DNA of 64,000 nucleotides from Bog-257 sp963834135 (GTDB lineage: Bacteria > Acidobacteriota > Terriglobia > Terriglobales > Acidobacteriaceae). The notes under the pieces are model-generated. The model made no database searches, was not told the origin of the DNA, and worked only from the letters and a program-made list of their open reading frames with translations. The translations under genes were made by a program, and so were the position numbers. The stretch spans positions 248,001 through 312,000 of the forward strand of contig CAWIAN010000005.1 in the NCBI GenBank assembly GCA_963834135.1. The letters are read 5' to 3'. Shown piece after piece: positions 40,926 through 50,534 of the stretch (position 1 is its first letter; every line of letters begins with the position of its first letter).

Positions 40926-43217
40926 GTGAGTTCCCGTATTCGCCTTCTCGTCGCCTTTGTTCTCGGTCTGCTGGCCTTTGCCTGCGATGGTCTTGCCGCG
41001 CAAGACAACACCACTACGCATCACAAAAAATCCTCGTCCTCGGCCAGCAAGACGACAGCCGGCAAGAAATCGACTTCGCACCATTCGCGCAAGAAAGTCA
41101 CGGTTGCCCGTGCGCACAAGATGAAGCAGACGTTTGTGGCATCGAACGATCTGCGGCCGATGGCGCGACAACTGGTCGAATTCCGCACGCCCGCAGCCTA
41201 CACCGGTGTCGAGAACTACGCTCATACTCACGCCGGAACCGAAGCCGGTGCTTTAGCCTGGTTTGCTATCGGATACGCGCATTATCTTGACGCGCAATAT
41301 CCCGCCGCAATCACCGCACTGCAGAAGGCGCAGCCGCAAATCGGCGAGCTCAAAGATTATGTCGCCTTCTTCATTGGCAACTCCTACGTTCTGAGCAATG
41401 ACCCGGAGGAGTCGCTGGCCTATTTGCGTGACTTCGGCACGCGCTTCCCCGATTCGCTTTACGAACATGAAGCGATGATCGCGAACGCGAAAGCTTTGAT
41501 GGCATTAAACCAGCCGACCGAAGCCATCCGTATGCTGGAAGCGCGTCGCACTCCGGCGAACGCCGAGACTGAGTACTACCTGGGCAAGGCATATGTGCAG
41601 AACGGACAGGCCAAGACAGGCGCTGAGATTCTGCAGCGTATCTACTACGAGTATCCGACTAATTATTTGGCCGATGCTGCTTACGCCGACCTGCGGAAAA
41701 TTCCTGCGGAAACAGCGTTGCCGCCCGTCACCTACGCTCAGCACCTGAAGCGGGCCGACGGCCTCTACAAGGCCAGGCGTTGGGGCGCGGCTGCCGACGA
41801 GTATCAATACGTCGTCGATCTTTCGCCGCCGGGTAAGCAGTCAGACGGATTAATCGATCTCGCCAATTCCTACATGAAAGACGGAAACACACGCAAAGCG
41901 AAGGACGCTTTGGATCGGATTCCCGACGATGGGAGCGAAGCCAGCGCGGAGAAGTGGTATCAGCAGGCCGAGATCGCGCGTAACGCGAACGACGATGGAG
42001 CTTTACAGAACATCCTCGAGCACATGCGCTCAAGCGCGCCGAAGTCACCATGGCTGGAAGCTGCCTTGATGAGCGCCGGCAACATGTATCTGTTGCGCAA
42101 AGATTACGACAAGGCCATCGATTATTACCGCGAGATTCATGAGCGCTTCCCCGACGGGAACAAGGCCGCTTACGCGCACTGGAAATGCGCCTGGCTGACG
42201 TATCGCCAGAATCGCCGCGATGAAGCCAAGAAATACTTCGAAGAGCAGGTTGAGTTCTATCCGGGAACGAATGAAGTTCCAAATGCCATGTACTGGCGCG
42301 GGCGCATGGCGGAGGACGATCGCGACTACGGCACCGCGCGGGCCTATTACCAGAAGCTCTCGTCGCGCTATCGCAATTATTACTATGCCGTGCTGGCGCG
42401 CAGGCGCATGACCACGTTGCCTGCGGCTCCGGCCGTCACGGTCGCGTGTTTGCAGCACGTTTCCTCCGCTACGCCCTTGGATCCGGTGTCGCAGATCACG
42501 GTTCCTCCGGAAGACGATCTGCATTACAACCGCGCCAAGCTGCTGGAGAACGCCGGCATGACCGACCTCGCCGTGCATGAGTTGCAGGCCGGCAGCTCCA
42601 GCGGTCCGAGTTGGGAAATGCTGGAGATCGCCAAGATTTACACCAGCGGCGGCGAATACTATCGCGCATTGCAGGCGCTAAAGCGCGCCATCAGCGGCTA
42701 CTTCTCGATGGATGTAGGGGAACTGCCGTCGCCGTACTGGCAAGGATTGTTCCCGCGCCCCTACTGGGATTCACTGCGCAGTTACTCTGAAGCAAACGGC
42801 CTTGATCCATATCTCGTCGCGTCATTGATACGCCAGGAATCGGAATTCAATCCTAGCGCGATCTCGCATGCGAACGCCTACGGTTTGATGCAATTGCTTC
42901 CGCGAACCGGCAAAGGCGAGGCCAAGAAGGAAGGCCTCTCCCACTACAGCACCGACTCGCTGCTCGATCCGACGACCAACATCGAGTTGGGGACGCGCTA
43001 CTTCAGAAGCATGGTCGACCACTTTGGCGGCCAGGTTGAATACGCACTGGCGGCCTACAACGCGGGCGCAGACCGCGTGGAGGATTGGCGCGCCTCGGGC
43101 AACTACCGGGACGTGGAGGAGTTCGTCGAGTCGATTCCGTTCACGGAGACACGCGACTACGTACAGGCCATCGTGCGCAACGCCGAGGTCTACAAGAAGG
43201 TCTACGGTACGCCCTGA
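40926..43217 (+). CDS. Lytic transglycosylase with TPR repeats (Slt70-like)
   Basis: A 763-residue periplasmic murein hydrolase. GTG start (the ATG 6 bases upstream is closed by TGA). A signal peptide (LLVAFVLGLLAFACDGLAAQ) is followed by a basic Ser/Lys/His stretch and then helical TPR-like repeats over residues ~60-560 (for example WFAIGYAHYLDAQYPAAITALQKA). The C-terminal SLT domain has the catalytic Glu in LIRQESEFNPSAIS near residue 638, then AYGLMQLLPRTG, and ALAAYNAGADRVEDW. The enzyme would cleave peptidoglycan to 1,6-anhydro products. It is divergent from the ECF gene. Confidence 0.93.
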   Translation: MSSRIRLLVAFVLGLLAFACDGLAAQDNTTTHHKKSSSSASKTTAGKKSTSHHSRKKVTVARAHKMKQTFVASNDLRPMARQLVEFRTPAAYTGVENYAHTHAGTEAGALAWFAIGYAHYLDAQYPAAITALQKAQPQIGELKDYVAFFIGNSYVLSNDPEESLAYLRDFGTRFPDSLYEHEAMIANAKALMALNQPTEAIRMLEARRTPANAETEYYLGKAYVQNGQAKTGAEILQRIYYEYPTNYLADAAYADLRKIPAETALPPVTYAQHLKRADGLYKARRWGAAADEYQYVVDLSPPGKQSDGLIDLANSYMKDGNTRKAKDALDRIPDDGSEASAEKWYQQAEIARNANDDGALQNILEHMRSSAPKSPWLEAALMSAGNMYLLRKDYDKAIDYYREIHERFPDGNKAAYAHWKCAWLTYRQNRRDEAKKYFEEQVEFYPGTNEVPNAMYWRGRMAEDDRDYGTARAYYQKLSSRYRNYYYAVLARRRMTTLPAAPAVTVACLQHVSSATPLDPVSQITVPPEDDLHYNRAKLLENAGMTDLAVHELQAGSSSGPSWEMLEIAKIYTSGGEYYRALQALKRAISGYFSMDVGELPSPYWQGLFPRPYWDSLRSYSEANGLDPYLVASLIRQESEFNPSAISHANAYGLMQLLPRTGKGEAKKEGLSHYSTDSLLDPTTNIELGTRYFRSMVDHFGGQVEYALAAYNAGADRVEDWRASGNYRDVEEFVESIPFTETRDYVQAIVRNAEVYKKVYGTP

Positions 43218-43276
43218 AGCAGCCCCGAGCTTAGAGCTCCGAGCCGTGAGCGAAAGCTCCAGTTCTTGCTTGGGTT

Positions 43277-43636
43277 CTACCTTTTCCCGTATTGCTCCGC
43301 GCCCATCAGATGAAGGGACACGTAGGGCTGGTCGCCGATCACCCAGCTGTCGTGTCCAGGCGCAACGTAGAAGATATCGCCAGCCTTCATCTCACGGATG
43401 CTGCCGTCTTGCATCGACAGCCCCGACCTTCCGGAAAGCACGATGCCGACGTGCTCGACCATGCAAAGTGCTTCGCCGTTCGCTTTGCCGATATGCTCCG
43501 ACCACCTCCACCCGGGTTCATAGGTCGCACGGCCAATGGTCATGCCGCCGACATGCACGATTTCAAACTGGCCTTTCTCGAAGGTCAGGGTCTCGTCGGG
43601 ATGTTCGAACTGCTTCAAAATGACGTCACTGTTCAT
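43277..43636 (-). CDS. Cupin-domain protein
   Basis: A 119-residue single-domain cupin. Motif 1 is seen around TYEPGWRWSEHIGKANGEALCMVEHVGIVL with metal ligands WSEH, and motif 2 around KAGDIFYVAPGHDSW. The H in GHDSW fits the last ligand. Small cupins of this kind bind metal and small molecules or act as isomerases; substrate unknown. It follows the transglycosylase convergently and precedes (in its own direction) nothing else in operon distance. Confidence 0.85.
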   Translation of the reverse strand: MNSDVILKQFEHPDETLTFEKGQFEIVHVGGMTIGRATYEPGWRWSEHIGKANGEALCMVEHVGIVLSGRSGLSMQDGSIREMKAGDIFYVAPGHDSWVIGDQPYVSLHLMGAEQYGKR

Positions 43637-43728
43637 GACTGATCCTGATAACGGTAGTAAACAATCGGTGTGTGCCTCGCCTTATGTGGCGGAAACATGT
43701 CCCATGGACGTGGGTTACGTAAGCCTCT

Positions 43729-45015
43729 TCACTTTTGGCCGTACCACTTCAAGAATCCACACTCGTTCTTCACTTCGCACTGCAGCATGTCCTGCGCCAG
43801 CAGGTTCCATCCCACGAATCCCGAAAACACATGGTTCTCCGACTGCTCCGGCGTGGGCGCCAGACCCGCCCCGGTCTCGGCGTCGTAGTCCTCGTGCATC
43901 GAGCCCCACTTCTGAATGTCGGCTACGACCATGCGGCCCAAAATTCCTGACAGCTCCGCCGCTTCCTTAGCGAAGCCATATCGCTTGAGCGAGATGTAGT
44001 TCAGGTAATTCGCGTTGATCCAGATCGGCCCCTGCCAGTTTGAGTACGGAACGATGATTGCCGCATTGTTGTAATCGGGATCCTGTCTTGACAGGCTGCG
44101 AATGCCATACGGCGCCAGCATGACATCCTTGTTCAGCAGGTATCGCCGGATCATCGCCTTCGCGTCTTTGTCCGCGAGAATATTGTCGATGAGTGGGACG
44201 AAATTCGAATAGCTGACGCGCTTCACTGGCTTTCCCGTGTCGCGACGAACGTTGTAGAACATCGCTTCGTCAGCGAACCACATGTGCTTCAGCATCGCAG
44301 CCTTCAGCTCGGCGGCCTTCTTGCGATACGCCGCGGCCTCGTCGGCGTAACCCAGCGTGTCCGCCAGCTGCGCCATGGCTTTGTATTCGCGATATTGAAA
44401 GGTGCTGATATCGGTGGCGAGAATCGCGCTCTTATCTTTCGGATCGTTCGTCAACGCGACATTGTTGTCAGCGCCGGACGAGATACCGTTCTCCCAGAAG
44501 AACAGCCCGTACTTAGGATCGAACTGCGTCTGCTCACGGTAAGTAACGACCTTGCGCATGTTCTCCCAGATCGGCTTGACCCATGCGTAGTCGCTAAGAC
44601 CCTCGGACGCGATTACCGCTCCCTGCGCCAGGAATGGCTTCATGGCGAAGCGGCCCATCAGTGGACGCGGCCCTTTCGTCGTGATGCAGCCGGCGACGTA
44701 TCCGTCTTTGTCGATGGCGCCCGAGAAATCGAGCACCCAATATTTCAGGTACTGCGGCTTGCCCTGTTGCGCCAGATGCGAGCCGATGAAGAAGCCGTCC
44801 CAGTCCCACATTTGTTTGTAGTAGCCGGCAGGGATCAGATAGTCGTACTTGATGAAGCCTTCCGCCGGCCGAATGGACTGCGGCTCCAGCTTGGCGTAGG
44901 CAGCAGAAACCTGGCCAAGTGTTTGAGCAAGATCGGAAGATTTATCGGCCGCGACCGCGATGACGGCGAAGGAGAGCATGAAGGCTAGGAGAAGCCGAGC
45001 AGCTTTTGAACTCAT
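43729..45015 (-). CDS. Secreted (alpha/alpha)6 glucosidase, GH63/trehalase-like
   Basis: A 428-residue exported protein (signal peptide ends FAVIAVAADK). The clan GH-G fold shows MWDWDGFFIGSHLAQQG (substrate-binding WDWD/F), WENMRKVVTYREQTQFDPKYGLFFWENG, SNWQGPIWINANYLN and the GSMHEDYDAETGAGL region with the putative catalytic Glu. Family members hydrolyse alpha-glucosidic bonds (processing glucosidase, mannosylglycerate or glucosylglycerate hydrolases, trehalase). Exact sugar unknown. Three 27-bp repeats with CTTACATGTAGG-like cores lie 60-140 bases upstream of the ATG and may be regulator sites. Confidence 0.82.
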   Translation of the reverse strand: MSSKAARLLLAFMLSFAVIAVAADKSSDLAQTLGQVSAAYAKLEPQSIRPAEGFIKYDYLIPAGYYKQMWDWDGFFIGSHLAQQGKPQYLKYWVLDFSGAIDKDGYVAGCITTKGPRPLMGRFAMKPFLAQGAVIASEGLSDYAWVKPIWENMRKVVTYREQTQFDPKYGLFFWENGISSGADNNVALTNDPKDKSAILATDISTFQYREYKAMAQLADTLGYADEAAAYRKKAAELKAAMLKHMWFADEAMFYNVRRDTGKPVKRVSYSNFVPLIDNILADKDAKAMIRRYLLNKDVMLAPYGIRSLSRQDPDYNNAAIIVPYSNWQGPIWINANYLNYISLKRYGFAKEAAELSGILGRMVVADIQKWGSMHEDYDAETGAGLAPTPEQSENHVFSGFVGWNLLAQDMLQCEVKNECGFLKWYGQK

Positions 45016-45074
45016 GGAACCATTGTGCCAAAAGAATCGCGTGGTGTGGACTCAAGGCTGGGACCGACGATTTT

Positions 45075-45155
45075 CTTACTTTCAGGAAATTCGACAAAAA
45101 TCTTACATGTAGGAAAAACTGCAAGAATCTCACTTGTAAGATTTTCTGCTACCAC
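45075..45155. repeat. Three tandem 27-bp repeats with palindromic core, operator-like
   Basis: Units start at 45075, 45102 and 45129, exactly 27 bases apart. Their 12-base heads are CTTACTTTCAGG, CTTACATGTAGG and CTCACTTGTAAG, all near the palindrome CTTACATGTAAG. Units 1 and 2 agree at 19 of 27 positions, units 2 and 3 at 16. The array is in the 164-base gap between the leftward glucosidase gene (ATG 45015) and the end of the AttH-like gene. TACANNTGTA is the operator core of BlaI/CopY-type repressors, which is one possible reader; none is encoded nearby. Confidence 0.6.
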
Positions 45156-45179
45156 GGCAGACAAACGCGGACCTGCGTC

Positions 45180-46283
45180 CTACTTTGCTTCCAGCGTCAT
45201 CGGCTTGGCATATCCTGTCATCTCCAGATAGCCCACGCCCGTGACCGATGCAGGGCCGCGAGTTCCGCTGATGTCGATTGCGCCCTCCCAATATGACAAC
45301 CCGGTGCTGGTGCCGCTGGTTAACTCCTGTGCTGGCAGAGGCGTCTTGAGCTGGAGATCGAGGCCCAGCGGAGGAACGACCACTCGCCACGCGATGGGAT
45401 AAACGGCGTGAGTTATGGGGCCCGTGTAAGTCGTGCCCAGCGGCGTCATTGAAAAATCACTCAGGCTGAGGAATGTCGATTTGCCGCTCGCATCAACATA
45501 CGTCCCCGACGAGAACGGATCCACGCTGCCGTCTTTATGCCGCAGTCGATACAGCATGAGCTCGGTGTTGTCAGCCAGTTGCAGACTCAGCCAGTCCCAT
45601 CCCACTTCGTCTTTGTCCAGGCCGCTGCTGAAGAACTCGTGATCCATCCACGACGTTCCCTCGACAGAGTAAGGCTTGCCGTTCAACTCGATGGTTCCAC
45701 GGGCCAGCAGGCGCGTGAATGAGATGTAATGCGAAGCGTTGCCGGCTTCCGCACCTTTTTGGCTGATGCCATCTTTGCCATGAATGACTGGCGGCTTACG
45801 GGAAGTCATCGACAGATGCAAGGCAAAGTCATCGGCAATCGCTTGCAGATCCTGCTCATTATTCGTCCACTGCACCTGCCAGTTGCCGTTCCAGACTCTC
45901 TGCGAATGCAAACTTGCACCCGCCAAACCAGGCCCTGCGCGATTCAGTCGCTCGACGTGATAAAAATGGCCGCCATCCAAGTCGCTCAAAGCGAGGTGTG
46001 CCAGATAAAGATCGCGAACATTCCAATCGCCTTGGGCCCGCTCTTCGCGGTTGACGCCTTGCCGGAAGAACGTAAGCTCGAAGCCGAAGCGATGCCCATC
46101 CGCTGCTTTGAGATTGCCGGTGTAGTACCACCATTCGGTCCGGTAGTCGGGATGATCGAAGTCGTCGCGTGGGAACTCATAGCGATACCCGGGCAGTGCC
46201 TGCTGATATTGCGCCACCGCTGCGCCGGCGAGCATCACAATGATGAGGACCGCGGTAAGTTTATTCCTCATGCACGACCTCAA
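45180..46283 (-). CDS. AttH/CrtC-like secreted hydrolase-type lipocalin protein
   Basis: A 367-residue exported protein (signal peptide ends LAGAAVAQ). It has the AttH/CrtC (carotenoid 1,2-hydratase-like) two-domain lipocalin pattern: FPRDDFDHPDYRTEWWYYTGNL near residue 42, HRFGFELTFFRQGVNR, YLAHLALSDLDGGHFYH, EGTSWMDHEFFSSGL and WDWLSLQLADNTELMLYRLR. The gene starts inside the end of the permease gene (ATG 46283 or 46271 against the permease stop at 46261), so it is the third gene of an ABC-transporter operon. The same ABC-plus-AttH grouping is known as attEFGH in Agrobacterium. Substrate unknown. Confidence 0.85.
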   Translation of the reverse strand: MRSCMRNKLTAVLIIVMLAGAAVAQYQQALPGYRYEFPRDDFDHPDYRTEWWYYTGNLKAADGHRFGFELTFFRQGVNREERAQGDWNVRDLYLAHLALSDLDGGHFYHVERLNRAGPGLAGASLHSQRVWNGNWQVQWTNNEQDLQAIADDFALHLSMTSRKPPVIHGKDGISQKGAEAGNASHYISFTRLLARGTIELNGKPYSVEGTSWMDHEFFSSGLDKDEVGWDWLSLQLADNTELMLYRLRHKDGSVDPFSSGTYVDASGKSTFLSLSDFSMTPLGTTYTGPITHAVYPIAWRVVVPPLGLDLQLKTPLPAQELTSGTSTGLSYWEGAIDISGTRGPASVTGVGYLEMTGYAKPMTLEAK

Positions 46284-48798
46284 TCGGGTTCAGCGAAGTG
46301 GCTACGCGTGCGGGATAGAAGCCGGCGCATACGGTCGCGACGTAGACCAGGCTCAACGCGCCCAGCAGTACCGCAATTGGCCAATGGAAACGAATGGTCC
46401 AGCCGAAGGACTGCTTGTTGATGACGAAGATCAGCAGGAGGGAGAGCACGATGCCGAGCGCAAGCCCCGCGATGTTCGCCAGCAACCCGATCAGGCCGGC
46501 CTCGACCAGGATCAGCTTACGTATCTGAGAAACCGCAGCGCCAAGGAAGCGCAGCAATCCCAACTCACGACGGCGATCAATCACCAGCGCCAGCATGGCT
46601 CCAGCAATTCCGATGATCGCGACGATGACCGCCACGATTTCGAGCGCGTAGGTGATGGCAAAGGTGCGATCGAATATCTGGATCGCTTGTGCACGAAGGC
46701 TGCGGTTGGTGAAAATCACCAGATTGTGACCGGCGGATACTTTTTCAACTTTGGCACGCACATCATCGACACTTGCTCCGGGCTCAACGTAGATCGCCAT
46801 ATTCGAGATCGCTGGATCGTGCAGGTAGCGTAGCGCCCGCGAGCGGTCGATGATCATGAATCCCTTTTCCGTGCCGTAGTCGTAGAAGACGTCGATAATG
46901 CGGAAGCGCACCTGCGCACTTCCCAGCGGAAGGGTGATGTAGTCCCCGGTCCGCAGACGATGCTTGTTAGCGAATGGCTCGCTGATCATGACATTGTCGG
47001 CGCGGCGAAGCTCCTGGTTGACCGCTTCGGTTGAGCGGCCCGAGAAGAATTCAACTTTGCCGAGGGGATGTGGGCCAATCGTGTCGCCCACTCCCAGAAT
47101 TGCAGGCAGTCCCTCGTAGCTGACCTCGTATTCGCGAAAACGGTCGACACCCGCAACACCGGGCAGCGCAGCCAATTTCTCGGACAAAGCAGCGTCAATC
47201 GTGGGATGGCGATCGGCAGACGGGTTTGTTGCAGGCGCGACGAACAGATCGGCCTTGAGCTGATTGTTCATCCAGACCTGCACCGTCTGACGGAAGCTGC
47301 CCACCATGATACCGACCGAGGTGGTCATGGCAATCGCGGTCGAGAGCGCTCCCACCAGCACCGAAGTTCGCCGCAGCGAAGATGCCAAGCTCCGCCCTGC
47401 AAGCATGGCTTCCACGCCTCCAATGCGGCGTAGCACGCCGGAAGAGATTGCAGTCAGGCTGCTGACCAGTGCCGGAATCGCAAATGCCGACGCAGCTATG
47501 AATAGAAGAGCAGAGGCATATCCGAAGAACGGCTTGCCTGCGATCGCCGGGGCAAACGAAGCCGCGATTCCGGCCGACGCCAACGCAAGCGCGATCCATA
47601 GATCTCGAATCTTGTGGACGCGTGCTGCATACTCGCGCCCTCCACGAGCCATCGCCTCCACCGGAGACACCAGCGACGCCTCACGTGCGGGCGAAGCCGC
47701 CGATGCCAGCGACACGCCAATCCCGATCGCCATTCCCAGGAGCATTACAGCGGGTGTAAGCGCGATGGGAGCAGGAGTGCTGCTGACGTAAAGATTGTCA
47801 ACAGTTGCGCCCAGCAGACGCACTGCACCGATTGCCATTAGCCTGCCGAGCGCGATTCCGGCGATGCCGCCTATGACACCGAAACACGCCGCTTCGCCAA
47901 GAAACGCCATGAGCACGGACCTTCGGCTGGCGCCCAGAGCGCGCACGATGCCGATCTCGGGCCGGCGTCGGACGACCGAGACAGAGATGGTATTGAAGAT
48001 GAGGAATGCTCCAACTACCAGCGCAACATAGCTCAGGATGCGCAGGTTCCAGCGGAAGGCGCCGAGCATCTTGCGATTCTCGTCGGTCTGGCTACCCTGG
48101 CGCCGCAGTACTACGCCGCCGGGAAGCGCCGCGCGGATGCGTTGTTCCCATTCCTCGAGTGACGGCGTGGAAGGAACAGTAAGCAGAACGCGATCCACTC
48201 GGCCGTCACGCTGCAAAACACGCTCGGCGGTCCCAATATCCATCAACACCAGGCCGCCGCTGCTGCCAGAATCCTTCAGAACGCCGCGCACCCTATACGG
48301 CTGAATCGTGTCGTTGATCTGTAGCCGAAGCGTATCGCCGGCTTTCAATCCCAGATGTGAGCTGGCCCATATGTTATTTCCGGCCAACGTTTGCGCGAGA
48401 TTGGCTGTGTCCGAGCTTGTTTCATCCGAGGTGGCGAATCCGTCAGGATGATTCGCAATAAGATCCAGGCCGATCAGCGGTATCGTCTGACCGTTGGAAG
48501 CAACTGTTGCGAAGTCGTCTACGCGAGGCTCAACCTTGATTGGGTAGGGAAGGGTGGAGAGTGTGCCAACCACGGCGTCGGGCACTCCGCCAACGGCAGT
48601 GACCTCCAGGTTGGAGGTGCCGGCCAGGGTTTCGATCGACGAGCGAAACGATCCAGCGGCGGCATCACCCGCGAGTTCGATCGCCAGCACCACAGCGACA
48701 CCTAAAGCTACAGCTAGTACGGTCAGGAGTGTTCGCGCGAGTTCGCGATGCAGTGGACGCACGATGAGCTGACGGAAGATTCGCAAGCGCGGGGTCAT
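46261..48798 (-). CDS. FtsX-like ABC transporter permease
   Basis: An 845-residue MacB/FtsX-family permease. Two FtsX blocks are present: an N-terminal helix (TLLTVLAVALGVAVVLAI), a periplasmic domain, a three-helix block with SYVALVVGAFLIFNTISVSVVRRRPEIGI, then a second half with LASSLRRTSVLVGALSTAIAMTTSVGI and the closing triple helix (DRRRELGLLRFLGA). The duplicated ten-ish helix layout is that of long permeases working with LolD-like ATPases and moving lipids, lipoproteins or peptides across the envelope. The ATGA overlap at 48795-48798 links it to the ATPase gene. The stop lies in the AttH-like gene. Confidence 0.92.
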   Translation of the reverse strand: MTPRLRIFRQLIVRPLHRELARTLLTVLAVALGVAVVLAIELAGDAAAGSFRSSIETLAGTSNLEVTAVGGVPDAVVGTLSTLPYPIKVEPRVDDFATVASNGQTIPLIGLDLIANHPDGFATSDETSSDTANLAQTLAGNNIWASSHLGLKAGDTLRLQINDTIQPYRVRGVLKDSGSSGGLVLMDIGTAERVLQRDGRVDRVLLTVPSTPSLEEWEQRIRAALPGGVVLRRQGSQTDENRKMLGAFRWNLRILSYVALVVGAFLIFNTISVSVVRRRPEIGIVRALGASRRSVLMAFLGEAACFGVIGGIAGIALGRLMAIGAVRLLGATVDNLYVSSTPAPIALTPAVMLLGMAIGIGVSLASAASPAREASLVSPVEAMARGGREYAARVHKIRDLWIALALASAGIAASFAPAIAGKPFFGYASALLFIAASAFAIPALVSSLTAISSGVLRRIGGVEAMLAGRSLASSLRRTSVLVGALSTAIAMTTSVGIMVGSFRQTVQVWMNNQLKADLFVAPATNPSADRHPTIDAALSEKLAALPGVAGVDRFREYEVSYEGLPAILGVGDTIGPHPLGKVEFFSGRSTEAVNQELRRADNVMISEPFANKHRLRTGDYITLPLGSAQVRFRIIDVFYDYGTEKGFMIIDRSRALRYLHDPAISNMAIYVEPGASVDDVRAKVEKVSAGHNLVIFTNRSLRAQAIQIFDRTFAITYALEIVAVIVAIIGIAGAMLALVIDRRRELGLLRFLGAAVSQIRKLILVEAGLIGLLANIAGLALGIVLSLLLIFVINKQSFGWTIRFHWPIAVLLGALSLVYVATVCAGFYPARVATSLNPIEVVHEE

Positions 48799-49529
48799 CG
48801 CGCTAGGACCTCTTCGATCCGGCCATCGCGCATCTTCACCACGGCGTCGGCAATGTCGGCAGCCTCCAGACTATGGGTCGCCATCAGGATCGCGGTCTCT
48901 TGCTCATCGGCGATGCGACGCAGAAGATTGAGAATCAAATTGCCAGTCTGCGTGTCGAGGTTGCCGGTAGGTTCGTCGGCTAGCAGCAGCTTCGGGGCAT
49001 GAACCATGGAGCGGGCGATCGCCACCCGCTGCATTTGTCCTCCAGAAAGCTGGTGCGGCATGCGCGGGCCGAGGTCTCCAAGTTCGACAAGTTCCAACTT
49101 CGCAAGCGCTCGTTCTCTAGTATTCGTTTCGCCGGCCAGGAGCAGCGGCAATTCGACGTTTTCCAGCACAGTTAAGGTATTCAGCAACTGAAACGACTGG
49201 AAAATGAAGCCAACCTTCTCGCGCCTCAGCCGGGTCAGGCCGTTCTCACTCAACTCCGAAGTTGCAACGCCGTCCAGCAGCACGCGGCCGGTCGTGGGGA
49301 AGTCCATGGCCCCACCAAGATTCAGCAGAGTCGATTTGCCACAGCCACTGCGGCCCACGAGCGCGACGAAGGCACCCCGACCGACGTTGAGCGAGACACC
49401 GTTGAGCGCATGAACCGGCTGCCCGTCGGTGAGGTAGGTCTTCGTCACTTCCTGCAGCCGAAGCAGTTCTGCGAGCTCCGACCGTTCGGTTGGCGGAGAG
49501 GATGACGGTTTGATCTGAGTCACGTCCAT
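48795..49529 (-). CDS. ABC transporter ATP-binding protein, LolD/MacB-type
   Basis: A 244-residue ATPase. Walker A is GRSGCGKSTLLN near residue 58; the LolD-type Q-loop area reads KVGFIFQSFQLLNTLTVLENVELPLL, the signature is QLSGGQMQRVAIARSM, Walker B is KLLLADEPTGNLD and the switch His is in LMATHSLEAA. It pairs with the long permease downstream in the same operon. The first ~25 residues are polar and may not be part of the fold. The start ATG 49529 is preceded by no strong ribosome binding site. Confidence 0.95.
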   Translation of the reverse strand: MDVTQIKPSSSPPTERSELAELLRLQEVTKTYLTDGQPVHALNGVSLNVGRGAFVALVGRSGCGKSTLLNLGGAMDFPTTGRVLLDGVATSELSENGLTRLRREKVGFIFQSFQLLNTLTVLENVELPLLLAGETNTRERALAKLELVELGDLGPRMPHQLSGGQMQRVAIARSMVHAPKLLLADEPTGNLDTQTGNLILNLLRRIADEQETAILMATHSLEAADIADAVVKMRDGRIEEVLAR

Positions 49530-49722
49530 CGTTGATAGTTGTTAGCTTACGATTATTTCACCTGCTTTGGATGTTGCCGCGCGAATTGCAAATAAACTCC
49601 GCGTGATTTTTCCTCACACGACAACAACGAAGCACAATTTGTTTTTCGAACTTGCGTCACCAATGCCATAATGAGCGCGCTCCCACATCGTGGGTGAACC
49701 TTTATCGAGGTGCGAGGCCGGA

Positions 49723-50469
49723 TTGCCCGACGGACAAATCAGCCGATGTCTGCGGACGGCGCTTTTCATCGTGATGATTGCCGGCGCCTCGGCCATCAGC
49801 GTACTGGCTCAAGGAATCGGTACGCTCGCCCCGCCGGAAACGCCTACCATCTTCTGGTCGCAGGTCAATACATTCGTCGGCATCAACCGCTCGCTAGATT
49901 TCGTGTTTCTCGCTTCGGGTACGCCCGGCGCGGACAGTACTCATCCCGAATTTGTTCTCGGCCCCAATCTCGATATCGCTCTGTGGAATTTCCTCACGCA
50001 TCTCAAGACCAATAACCCGGAGCGCAGTAAGTATCTAACGCTCCGCATCGGCTACCGTTATGCTAAGAATCTGTATAAAGAGGAAACCAGCGCGAAGACC
50101 GGCGTTCTGGAATTGACGCCGCGCGTTCCGCTGCCTTGGGGCTTTCAAGTAGCCGATCGCAATCGAATCGATCTTCAGGGACTGCCGACCCGCTTCAACT
50201 GGAATTACCGGAATCGGGTGTCGTTGCTACGCAGCATATCGATCGGCAAATTCGCCATCACTCCGTACGCGCAGGCCGAGGCGTTTTACAACTGCAGCTT
50301 CGGAGAGTGGTCGCAATATACGTATCAGTTCGGCGCAATCTCGCGCATCACACCGAGGATTGAAATCGATACCTGGTACCGGCGCCGCACCAGTCTCACC
50401 GACCCGGTGCTGCGCGCCAATCTCACGGGAGTGAAGTTGCTGCTGTTCTTCCATCGCGTCGACAATTGA
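49723..50469 (+). CDS. Secreted beta-barrel-like protein of unknown function, DUF2490-like
   Basis: About 248 residues. TTG 49723 gives a reasonable signal peptide (CLRTALFIVMIAGASAISVLAQ); GTG 49690 is also in frame. The mature part alternates hydrophobic and polar residues in 9-10 residue strands ending in aromatic positions (LTLRIGYRYAKNL, RFNWNYRNRVSLL, FAITPYAQAEAFYNC, RIEIDTWYRRRT), and ends VKLLLFFHRVDN. This is the pattern of outer-membrane barrel proteins such as DUF2490. Divergent from the ABC operon; may share a promoter region with it. Confidence 0.65.
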   Translation: MPDGQISRCLRTALFIVMIAGASAISVLAQGIGTLAPPETPTIFWSQVNTFVGINRSLDFVFLASGTPGADSTHPEFVLGPNLDIALWNFLTHLKTNNPERSKYLTLRIGYRYAKNLYKEETSAKTGVLELTPRVPLPWGFQVADRNRIDLQGLPTRFNWNYRNRVSLLRSISIGKFAITPYAQAEAFYNCSFGEWSQYTYQFGAISRITPRIEIDTWYRRRTSLTDPVLRANLTGVKLLLFFHRVDN

Positions 50470-50534
50470 CGTACAACGCGGGTTGCCGCAGCCACCGTTC
50501 TCAACTATAAGATTGAACCACCAGGTGTAAGGAT

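Noticed and set aside
45075..45155. CRISPR array
   Set aside because: Three imperfect repeats at 27-base period without spacers and without cas genes; treated as operator-like repeats.
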